From assembly GCA_023382975.1 (NCBI GenBank), contig JAHDXO010000013.1, positions 106,946 through 170,945 on the forward strand: a stretch of 64,000 nt of DNA, read 5' to 3'. The translations under genes were made by a program, and so were the position numbers. The stretch comes from Pirellulaceae bacterium. GTDB taxonomy: Bacteria; Planctomycetota; Planctomycetia; Pirellulales; Pirellulaceae. Positions 40,859 through 51,100 of the stretch are shown here, piece by piece. Each line of letters starts with the position of its first letter. The first letter of the stretch is position 1. Below the pieces are notes generated by a model. That model worked only from the letters and a program-made list of their open reading frames with translations. It was not told the origin of the DNA and searched no databases.

Positions 40859-43822
40859 ATGACCGACGCCACCCAACTGGACCTGGAAAGCTATCTCGAT
40901 CGCTTCAAACTGTCCTCGTTTCGCAAAGGACAGCGCGAGGTGATTTCCGCCGTGCTGGCCGGCGACGACTGCCTGTGCATCATGCCGACCGGCGGGGGCA
41001 AGAGTCTCTGCTACCAATTGCCCGCGATCGCCCGTGCGGGGGTCACGCTGGTTATCTCGCCGCTGATCGCCTTGATGAAGGACCAGGTCGACAGCCTGAC
41101 CGCGCTGGGCATCCGCGCCGCCTGCATCAACAGCTCGCTGTCGCTGGCCGAGCAGCAGACGCGCCTGGAGCAACTGGCCCGGGGAGAATTCGATCTGGTC
41201 TACGTGGCGCCCGAGAGACTGCGGAACCAGCGTTTCTTGGACTCGATCCGCGGCGCGCGGATCCAGTTGCTGGCGGTGGACGAGGCGCATTGCGTCAGCG
41301 AATGGGGGCACGACTTCCGTCCCGACTACGCTCGCCTGGGTCGGTTCCGCCAACGGTTGGGCAACCCGCAGACTATCGCCTTGACCGCGACCGCGACGCC
41401 CGACGTCCGCACGGACATCGCCCAGATGCTGCAACTGCGCGAGCCTCGCATCTTCGTGTCCGGATTCGCGCGGGACAATCTGCGATTCGAGGTCCAAGAT
41501 ATCAGCAACGGCCGCGAGAAGGACCAGCGGTTGCTGGAATTCTTGCGCGAAACCCCCGGGTCCGGGATCGTCTACGCCTCGTCCCGCAAACGCTGCGAGG
41601 AAGTCCGCCTCCTGATTGCCGATCAACTGAAGCGGACGGTGGGCACCTACCATGCCGGTTTGTTGCCCGAGGACCGGCGACGGGTCCAAGAGGATTTCAT
41701 GGCCGATCGCGTGCAGATCATCGCCGCGACGAACGCCTTTGGAATGGGGATCGACAAACCGGACCTGCGGTTCGTCGTGCATTACAACATGCCGGGCAGC
41801 CTGGAAGCCTACTACCAGGAGGCCGGCCGCGCGGGTCGAGACGGCCAACCGTCGCGATGCCTGCTGTTGTATACCTACCAGGACCGCTACATCCAGGAAT
41901 TCTTCATCGAAAACGCCTATCCCACGCGCGAGACGGTGGCGTTGGTCTACGAGTACCTGCGCACGCTGGACGACGACCCGATCGAGATCACGCTGGAGGA
42001 TCTGAAAGAGCGGCTGGAACTGCCGATCGGCGCCGAGGGGGTGGGCGCCTGTGAACGCATGCTGGAGAAGTGCGGGGCGTTGGAGCGGATGGACTCGGGC
42101 GAAAACCGGGCCTCGGTGCGGCTGGACAGCGATCTGCCCACGCTGGTCGACCTGCTGCCGAGAGAAGCCAAGACGCAGCGCAAGGTGCTGCGGCTGGTCG
42201 AGCAGGAAGTCGGCGAGCGGCGCTGGGAACGGGTCTACTTCCATCCGCAGCGCATCTCGGCCGCCGCGGACATGGACCGCGACGCGGTGTTGCGGGCGCT
42301 GCGCGAATTGAACCGGCTGGAAACGTTCGACTATGTGCCGGCCTTCCGCGGCCGGGCGGTTCATCTGCTCGACCGCGACGTGCCGTTCGATCAGTTGGAA
42401 ATCGACTTCGACGAACTGGCGGCGCGGCGGCAGGCGGAGTACGACAAACTGGAACGCGTGATCCGCTTCGCCCGCGCGCGATGCTGCCGTCAGCGGGAGA
42501 TTCTGGACTACTTCGGCGATCCCGACCGCCGCGACTGCGGCCGTTGCGACAACTGTACCGCGCGGCGGCCGGCGACGGTCTCCACGGGCAAGATCCCGCC
42601 GTTGGCCCAGGACGCCGAAGTGGTAAAGGCCGTGCGCATCGCGCTCAGCGGCGTCGCCCGCGCCCAAGGCCGATTCGGCAAGGGCATCGTCGCCCAGATG
42701 CTCTGCGGCTCGAAGGCCACCAAGATCGTCCGAAACCGGCTGGACCAGTTGAGCACGTTCGGGCTGCTCGGGCACCTCAAGCAGCCCGAAGTTACCGAAT
42801 TGATCGATGCGCTGCTGGCCGCCGGGCTATTGGACCAGACGGACGTCGAGCGGAACCGGCCCGTGCTCCGGCTGACGGATGCGGGAAACGAAGTCATGCG
42901 CGGTCAGGCACCGTTGCCGGAATCGTTCGCCTTGTCCGACGACGTGGCCCGAAAACTGTCCCGGACGACAACCGCCGGTTCGCCGGCCAGCGCGGCGCCG
43001 CGTTCTGCCGCCGAACCGGACCAGGACGCACTCGTGGCCGACCCGAAATTGGAAAAAGAGCTGCGTGACTGGCGCCGGCAGATGGCCGCGGCGGCCGGCT
43101 GGCCAACGTACCGCATTTTGTCCAATGCCACGCTGGCCCGTTTGGCGACTGTCAAACCGTCGGACATGCTCCAGTTGTTGACCGTCAAGGGCATCGGGGA
43201 ATACACCGCTGGCACCTACGGCGACGATCTGCTGGCAATCATCGCGCGACACAGGCACGACCAGCCCGCGTCATCGTCCGCGCCCTCACCCACCTTGGCA
43301 TCCCCAACCGCGCCGAGTCAAGCGTCTCCTTCAGCGTCTGTGCCTGCACCTCGTCTTGGCGCGCCGCCCCAACCGCCCGGCCGCGGCGAAGCGGTTCGCG
43401 AGCGGGACGACACGTACGAAACGCATCCCACTAGCGACTCGGCCTCGACCGCGCGCGCGCTGCGCGACGAACCCCGGCCTCATCCGCTGCCCGCCGTGAC
43501 CGCCGCGTTCGAGGAAAACCAGGTCAAACCCAACTTCTACTGGAGTTGGCGTCTATTGTGGGATGGGTTTACGGCGGACGAGTGCAAGCAGATCCGCCGC
43601 CTGGACGATCAGCAATTGGTCGCGCACCTGCTGCAAGCCATCGAGCAGGATCTGCCGGTGGACGTCGCGTGGTGCTTTCGCCCCGACCAACTGGCCATGC
43701 TGGACCAAGTTGTCGGGGAAAGCGCGCCGACCCGTCTGCGTCCCCTGCTGCAACAACTGCCCCCCGAGATTCGCCACGAACATCTCCAACTCTACCTGCA
43801 CTGCCGCGGCAAAGCGTCGTGA
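40859..43822 (+). CDS. recQ: RecQ ATP-dependent DNA helicase with C-terminal extension
   Basis: A 987-aa protein, longer than the usual 600 or so. Motif 0 FRKGQREVI, Walker A MPTGGGKSLCYQ (about residues 41-52), VDEAHCVSEWGHDFRPDY (about 140), LTATATP, and motif VI EAGRAGRDG. The RecQ zinc site is CCRQREILDYFGD...CGRCDNC (about 541-565). An HRDC domain (about 733-805: LRDWRRQMAA, MLQLLTVKGIGEYTAGTYG) is followed by a Pro/Ser linker and a helical domain (about 870-975, NFYWSWRLLWDGFTADEC) resembling a helix-turn-helix extension. It unwinds recombination intermediates. Confidence 0.95.
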   Translation: MTDATQLDLESYLDRFKLSSFRKGQREVISAVLAGDDCLCIMPTGGGKSLCYQLPAIARAGVTLVISPLIALMKDQVDSLTALGIRAACINSSLSLAEQQTRLEQLARGEFDLVYVAPERLRNQRFLDSIRGARIQLLAVDEAHCVSEWGHDFRPDYARLGRFRQRLGNPQTIALTATATPDVRTDIAQMLQLREPRIFVSGFARDNLRFEVQDISNGREKDQRLLEFLRETPGSGIVYASSRKRCEEVRLLIADQLKRTVGTYHAGLLPEDRRRVQEDFMADRVQIIAATNAFGMGIDKPDLRFVVHYNMPGSLEAYYQEAGRAGRDGQPSRCLLLYTYQDRYIQEFFIENAYPTRETVALVYEYLRTLDDDPIEITLEDLKERLELPIGAEGVGACERMLEKCGALERMDSGENRASVRLDSDLPTLVDLLPREAKTQRKVLRLVEQEVGERRWERVYFHPQRISAAADMDRDAVLRALRELNRLETFDYVPAFRGRAVHLLDRDVPFDQLEIDFDELAARRQAEYDKLERVIRFARARCCRQREILDYFGDPDRRDCGRCDNCTARRPATVSTGKIPPLAQDAEVVKAVRIALSGVARAQGRFGKGIVAQMLCGSKATKIVRNRLDQLSTFGLLGHLKQPEVTELIDALLAAGLLDQTDVERNRPVLRLTDAGNEVMRGQAPLPESFALSDDVARKLSRTTTAGSPASAAPRSAAEPDQDALVADPKLEKELRDWRRQMAAAAGWPTYRILSNATLARLATVKPSDMLQLLTVKGIGEYTAGTYGDDLLAIIARHRHDQPASSSAPSPTLASPTAPSQASPSASVPAPRLGAPPQPPGRGEAVRERDDTYETHPTSDSASTARALRDEPRPHPLPAVTAAFEENQVKPNFYWSWRLLWDGFTADECKQIRRLDDQQLVAHLLQAIEQDLPVDVAWCFRPDQLAMLDQVVGESAPTRLRPLLQQLPPEIRHEHLQLYLHCRGKAS

Positions 43823-43863
43823 CGCGTCCCACATGTCACGAGCTTGGCCGGTGATGGCCTGCG

Positions 43864-44640
43864 TCAGGCAGGGAGGGCGAATCGTGTCTCGAGAAACTCG
43901 GTCAGCTTGACGATGATGTCCCAATCGCAGGAGATGATGTCCTGGGCGTGCGCCAGATTGTTCCGCAGGGCTTCCAGTTCCTTGATGGACCGTTCGCCGC
44001 GGCTTCGCGACACGAATCCTGCTCGCTGCCGCAAGTCGTCGTTGCGGAGCACGATTTGGCCCCGGTCGGAGAATTGCAGGCAATCCAGCAGGTCCAGGTC
44101 TTGGTGGCGGCGCCGGCGTTCCTCCAGCAGCATCTCGGCTTTTTGCAGTCGGCCCTCGGACAGAAACTGCCGCCACGAGCCGTCAGGATAGGCTGTTTCG
44201 ATCAGCCGGGTCAGGCCCATCTCGATGATCGTGATCATCCCGAACAACCACATGCGCACCGGCGGCTTCTGAAGATCGGTCCTGGTGACAATTCCGCCCA
44301 CTTGGCCCAGCACGTTGACGAACAGATGCGGCCGGTCGTTGAGCCGCATGACGAGCTCCGGGAATCCAACCGAATCGGCCACCACATCGTCCTCGTCAAA
44401 CGGATGCAGCACATCGCCGCACGCCCCCTCGGCCAGTTCCTCCCGCCGCACGTAACCGCAGAGTGTGCCGTCGCGCCGGACTCCCGCCACTCGATAGGCG
44501 CGCCGGACCATGACGGCCAAGACATCGGCCGCCAGGGTGCTGGCGTCGAACGAGGCCAGCGGCTCCGCGATATCGGCCACCGAAAAATTTTCGACAAACA
44601 CCCGTCGCAAATGTTGTTGAGAAGCGATTGTGGTAGCCAT
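43864..44640 (-). CDS. CBS-pair domain protein with helical C-terminus
   Basis: A 258-aa protein from ATG 44640; a GTG at 44646 is also possible. Residues 20-125 contain two CBS-like repeats (RAYRVAGVRRDGTLCGYVRRE, VNVLGQVGGIVTRTDLQ). The second half (ELEALRNNLAHAQDII) resembles a HEPN/DUF86-like helical domain. CBS pairs bind adenosyl nucleotides; the output is unknown. Confidence 0.65.
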   Translation of the reverse strand: MATTIASQQHLRRVFVENFSVADIAEPLASFDASTLAADVLAVMVRRAYRVAGVRRDGTLCGYVRREELAEGACGDVLHPFDEDDVVADSVGFPELVMRLNDRPHLFVNVLGQVGGIVTRTDLQKPPVRMWLFGMITIIEMGLTRLIETAYPDGSWRQFLSEGRLQKAEMLLEERRRRHQDLDLLDCLQFSDRGQIVLRNDDLRQRAGFVSRSRGERSIKELEALRNNLAHAQDIISCDWDIIVKLTEFLETRFALPA

Positions 44641-45129
44641 CGTCACAGGCCCGTGGGGTGCGGAGGTTGGGATCCATCGCCTCCGATTCTATCCACCGGC
44701 GACTCGGGCGCGTAGGATCCGCAGCTCACGACCCCGCCCGAAGCGTGGGCTCACCCGCCCTGCCGCTCCCCCGATGGCGACTGGCGTCGCTCGCAAAGGT
44801 GCCGTTACCGATGCTGTGATGGCATGAGGGGCAGCCTCAATGAACTTCCGGTCAGATCGACCTGGAAACCGCCATGTCCTCTGGCGCGATTGCTGGCCGG
44901 ACATGCCGCCGCTGAGATCGAAGAATCGTGGCGGGTGGGGCAAGTCGCAGGGAAATTTTGGTGGATGCAAATGCGGCGGTAGTCTACAATTGGCTCAGTG
45001 TGGAAGCCGCATCCTCTTCCGGCATTCCGCCGGTCTCCGCGGTCGGTCTTGTCTTTCGCCGATGCGACTTGCAACGTACTCGCTCATCGTTCCGCTGTGT
45101 CTGGCGTTCGTCCAACAAGGAACATTCCG
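44641..45129. other. Intergenic region
   Basis: About 490 bp with no convincing gene. A TACAAT at 44987-44992 could be a -10 element for the giant gene, but there is no good -35. Confidence 0.4.
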
Positions 45130-48100
45130 ATGTCCCGTCCATCGTTTCGCCGGAGCGCTCTCGACCGGCGTCTGTCGCAGAGGCGACGTGCCGCACTGAA
45201 TTCGTGCCACCGGCAACTGCGGTTCGAACCGCTCGAAGATCGGCGGATGCTGGCCGTGTTCGTCGTCAACAGCACATTGGGGCTGGGCGACAGTTTTCCG
45301 AACGACGAGATATGCGACACGGAGCATCAGCCGAACGCCGATCCACCGATTCCGCCCAGCGGAGTCTGCACGTTGCGAGCGGCTTTGGAGCAGGCGGCCA
45401 CGACCGACGGCTCGGACGAGTTGCGGTTCGCGATCCCCGGCGGCGGTGTCCCGGTAATCGACATCAACGCCGTGATGAACGCGGGTTCTGTCGAGATCGA
45501 CGGAACCACTCAGCCGGGGAGCGGAAAAGTCGAGATCCGCGGCATCTTGTCGCTGAGCGGCGACGGACAGCACACGGTCAGAGGATTGGTCTTCAACGAC
45601 GGTGGATTGATTCTGGTGGGCAACGGCAACACCGTGGTCGGAAGCATGTTCGGCACGACGCCGGCGGGCGACGCGCTTGGGGCGGGCTCGGCGGGACTGG
45701 AGATCACGGGCGACAACAATCAGATCGGCGGGACCGGTCCGGAGGATCGGAACATCGTGGTCGGCGATATCGTGATCGCCGGCAACAACAACCGGGTGTT
45801 CGGCAACTACATCGGCGTGGACGTGACGGGCGAGATTGCGCTGGACGGGCCCAACACCGGGGTGCGGATCACCGGCGGCATGGACAACCAGGTGGGCGGC
45901 GACACTCCGGCGCACGGGAACGTGTTCGCCGCCGGGGGAGTGGTGGGGGCGATTTTCGTCGAGAAGCCGGGGGTCTTGCCCGAGGCCGTTCCGCAAACGA
46001 TCATCCGCCACAACTTCATCGGCACCAACAAGGACGGAACTCGGGCGTTGCCGAACAACGGTCCCGGGATCGTGCTGTCCAATGCGCCCAACGCGGCCGT
46101 GTTTGACAACGTGATCGCTGCTTCCGAAGACGGAATCATCGTGCGCAAGGGCACGAATCTCGCGGTGATCCAGCGGAACAGGATCGGCACCGACGCGACG
46201 GGGACGGTAACCGATCCCGACGGCGTGCCCGGCAGCGGCGACGAGTTCGGAAACCGCAACGCCGGCATCTTGCTGAACGCCGAAGGCCTCGGCGCCACGG
46301 GGAACGTGATCGGCGGCAGCTTGGGCGAGCAGGCCAACGTCATCTCGGGGAACGAAATCGGCATCCGAATCTTCAATTTTGCGGACGGCAATCACGTCGA
46401 AGGGAATCTGATCGGCGTCAACGCCGCAGGGACGGCGCCGCTGCCGAACCGGAAAGGCATCGAGATCGAGTTTGCCAGCCACAACATCGTCGGCGGTTTG
46501 CGGCCGAACGTCGTCTCTGGCAACACGGATTTCGGGATCGTGATCGCGGGCTTGCTGGCTCGCGACAATCTGGTCGCGAACAACCGCATCGGCACGAACG
46601 CCGATGGCACCGCAGCGATCGCCAACGGGACGGGCGTGTTGATCAACGATGCGCCCGGCAACTGCATCGGCGGGATCTTGCCGGGCCAGTCGCAACCGCC
46701 GCAATTGTGCGCCGATTTGACGTCCAGCACGGCCGCCGTCACGGGGAACGTGATCTCGGGCAACGTGCAGTATGGAGTCAGGATCGTCAACGGGAACGCG
46801 TTGGGGAACATTGTTCAAGCCAACCGCATCGGTGCGAACGATCTTGGAATGGCCGCGGTTCCCAACGGCTTCGACGGCGTGGCGATCGACGCGGGGGCGG
46901 ACGTGAATCTGATCGGCGGTGCACATCCCAATCGGCGCAACGTGATCTCCGGCAACACGGGGGACGGCGTGCTGGTCGTCGGTCTGCCCGCCAATGCGAG
47001 TTCGGGCAATGCGGTTTCGGGCAATTACATCGGTGTCGACGCCACCGGTGCCGGGGCGCTTCCCAACGGCGCCCGCGGCATCCATCTGGACGCCCACGTG
47101 ACGCACACGCTGATCGGCGGCGAATTGCCGGGGGCGCGAAACACGATCTCCGGCAATGCGCTGGACGGCGTGATTGTGGCCTTTGCTACCACGTTCGGCA
47201 CCCGGTTCCAGAACAACTACATCGGCACGGACAGCACCGGCCAGCACGCAGTGCCCAATCAGCGTCACGGCATCCGCATCCTGGGCTCGCCGAACAACCT
47301 GATCGGCGAGGTGATCGGCACCTCGGGACTGGGCAACGTAATCTCCGGCAACAAGCTGTCGGGCGTGCGGATCGAAGGCGCGACGGCCACCGACAACGTG
47401 CTGGTCAACAACGCCATCGGCACCGATGCTTCGCGCACGCAGCGCGTGAAGAACGAGGAGTTCGGCGTCTACATTCTGAACGCTCCGGAAAACAGAATCG
47501 GCGGCTCCTTTGCATCCAGCCCCGTGTTGTCGACGTTTGTCGGGAACGTAGTCTCTGGGAACGCGTCCGCCGGAGTCAAGATCGAAGGCAGCGGCGCGAA
47601 CGGAAACGTCATCGGCGCGAACTTGATTGGGCTGGACGGCTCGGGCCTCGAGCGACTGGCCAACGGCGGCGAAGGGATCCACATCGTGGATGCAGCCGAC
47701 ACGCGGATCGGCGCGTCGATGCCGAACGAACCGCCGCTGAGCGGCAATACGATCTCGGCCAACCTGAACGGGATCCGGATCGACGGCGCCGGCGCGGTCG
47801 ATACGCTGATCGGCGACAACCGGATCGGCACGGATTGGCAGGGCGATCCGGGCAGTCCGCCGCGGTTGGGCAACACCGTCGACGGCATCTGGATCCGCGG
47901 CGCGTCGGAAACGTATGTGGGCGGGCTGTTCCTGCGCGACGGCCAGGCGCTGCAACTCCCCGGCAATACGATCTCCGCCAATTTGGTCGGCGTGCGGATC
48001 GAAGGCGACACGGCCCGCTTCAACAAGATCCAGCGGAACTCGATCTTCGGGAACGTTAACCTGGGCATCGATCTGGGCGCCGCGGGCGTCACGGCGAACG

Positions 48101-51100
48101 ACGAAGACAACCTGGACGGCGACGACGGGCCCAATGATCTGCAGAACTTCCCCGTCGTCGAGCGTTATACGGCTTTCGATGCCAGTCTGCGCGGCCGCTT
48201 GATCAGCAAGGCCGGCGAGACGTTCACGATCGACGTGTACAAGAACCGCAGCCTGCATTCGTCGGAGCACGGCGAGGGCGAGGTCTGGGTGGGCGAGTTC
48301 ACCGTCCAGACCGGAGCGAACGGGGTGGGCGAGTTCATCTGGCCTGTGGTGCTGGATCCGGTCTTCAAGTGGCTGACACTGACGGCGACCGACGCGGCGG
48401 GAAATACTTCGGAATTCTCCGGACCGCTGCGGCAAGCCGACTTGACCATCGACGCCTTCTCGATCCATCCCGTCGATGTCGTGCGCGATGCACCGGGCTA
48501 TGTTCTGCCGTTCGAGGTCACCGTCCGGAACATTGGCACCGCGACGGCCCAGTTCGCGGAACTGCGATTCTGGGGCAACAACCAGATCCTGCACGGGACG
48601 GAAACGACCGTGACCCTGGCGCCCGGCGAGTCGCAGGTGGTCACCGGAACGTGGAACATCACGCCGTGGCTGCAAGCGTTTCCGCGTGGCGTTGCGGCGA
48701 TCGAGTTGAAAGCCGCCGTGGACCCGGACAATTTGATCGAGGAACTGCCTGTCGGGCCGAACGAGCGCAGTTCGCTGATGACGGCCGATGCGCGGCCTCG
48801 CATCACGGCAGTCCACAAGGAATTTGCCGAGGGCGTCTTTCTGGAGGACGTGTCCCTGGAGAACACGATCGGCGTCCTGGTCGACTGGAACGGCAACCTC
48901 GACGGCGTGCAGATCGGCCAGGGCGACCTGCCGGATATTCTGTTCCAGTTGAACGGCGTCGAGACGCTGCCCGACGGTCCGGTCAGTCTGAGCGAGTTCA
49001 CGCCGACCAACTTCACCATCAACATGGGCACGGATCTGACGCCCGTCGACAATCTGATTCGGATCTGGGCGCGGTTGCGCGGATTCCAGTTCGAGTCGGA
49101 GCCCGAGTCGATCCGCTACGATCAATTCGCGACCGTGCCCTGGATCGAGTCGCCGCTGTGGATGGTCCGGGAACATGGAGGTCCCAACGAGAAGACCGCC
49201 GAATACAAGGCCCGGATCTTCGTTCCTCAAGCGGCAACCGCCGGCAGCTTCGACGTTCCCGCGGATCGCGTCGGCGTGGCGGGTGGTGCCTTCGGGCCGG
49301 CGATCCCGCAGGCAGCCGTCACCGCGATCATCCGCTCGGATCGAACGAGTCGGATCGAGGGCGAATTCAAGATGGAGGGCGAGGTGACGGACAAGAAATT
49401 CGGCGGGGTCGGCTCCAGCATCACGGGCAAAGCGGCCGGCGAATTCTCGTTCGGCGACAGTCTCGATTTGAAGAAACTCGAAGCCGTGATCCGCGGCGAT
49501 GCGACCGTCAAGAGTCCCAAAGTGCCGCTGGCGCCCTATCTGCCCTGGGTGCGGGCCCAAGCGACCATCGGGGTGGGCGTGGACGCAAAGCTGGAATGGG
49601 AAGAGGACGCGAACGGCGACTTGGCCTGGAAGCCGAATCTGATCCTGGGGCTGGAACCCAACGCGGAACTCGCGTTGATCTTTGGGTACGATGGAGCGAC
49701 GGTGGAATTGGCCGGCGGAGGCAGGATTCGCGGCGAGTTCAGTCTGGCCGGCGATCCGTGCGTGCCGATCGGTGGACGCGTGACCTTGTACGCCCGGGTG
49801 AAGGCGGAAGTCTGGATCTTCGAGGCGTCCAGGACGTTCGCGTGGGTGGAAAACCTGCCGGTTTGCGGTGCGTTGGGCGAGGGGGAGACAACGAGTCTGC
49901 CCGATGCGAAGTTGGCGGACGACATCCGTCTGCTGCCGCGTTTCGTCCCTCAGACATTCCCGCACGAAGGCGAAGCGGCCACCGCCGGGCTGCCCACCAT
50001 TGCCTATCCCTACGCCCAGCCCGCGCTGGCCCAGCGCGGCGACGGGACGATGACGCTGGTCTACGTCAGCGAAGATCCGACGAAAGCCGACGGGCAGCAT
50101 CTGGAGGTCTTTGCCTCGCACTACGACGGTGCGGCTTGGTCGCCGCCCGTGCAATTGACCGACGACACGTTCCTGGACGATGCCCCCTCGGTGGTCTACG
50201 ATGCCGACGGCAACGCCATCGCGGTGTGGACGCGGATCAACGCGACGTTGACCGATCCGGCCCAGACCGATCCACACTCGTTGCTGGCCGACTTGGAGCT
50301 GGTCTATGCGGTGTGGGACGCCGCGGCACAGACCTGGAGCGCGCCGGCCGCGTTGACCTCCGACGACGAAATGGACCATTGGGCCCACTTGGCACGCGGC
50401 GCGGACGGGACGGTCATGGCGGTTTGGCAGCACGACTCCGGCAATGACATGCCCTTGTTTCCGGACGATGACACGCGGCCGCTGGGTAGCGATCTTCTGT
50501 TCTCCACGTGGAACGGCGCCAATTGGTCTCCGCCGGCCGTGGCGGTAAGCGGCGTCAAGACGGGCGGTGCACCGCAGCTCGCCCTGGGCGACGGCGACGG
50601 TGTGCTGGTGTGGAGCGACGACGCCGACGGCAACATGGTCACGGACGCGGACCGCGACGTTCGAGCAGTGCTGTGGGACGGCAGCCAATGGAGCGCACCG
50701 GTGACGCTGGGAACGCCCGCCGACGGATACGCGGACGTCGCGCCGCGGGTGGCCGTCGGCTTAGGTGGCGAAGCGATCATCACGTGGGTCAAGACGGGAG
50801 TTCCCGTGGCCGACGACGCGGATGATTTCGAGGACCAGGTGTTCGGGGTGGAAGTCTCCGCCGGATCGTTGACGGCGGCGCAACGCTGGTTGACTTGGGA
50901 CAACGTGACCGAGCCGCATCTGCTGACCGATCCCGCAGGCAACGCGGTCCTGGTCTGGCAAGGGCGTTCGGACGCCGGCCCCGACATCCTTTTTGCCGTG
51001 CGGGATGCCGACAGCGGCGAATTCGGCGCGCCGACGGCGCTGACCGAAACGCCCCAGTATGAATGGTCGTTGAATCCCTTTTTCAATTCGGACGGGGAAC

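Noticed and set aside
44995..50688. A very long open frame (over 1800 codons) antisense to the giant beta-helix gene.
   Set aside because: It arises from high GC content opposite a repetitive GC-rich gene; the predicted protein is Arg/His/Gly/Asp-rich with no domain, and the plus-strand protein has clear domains.
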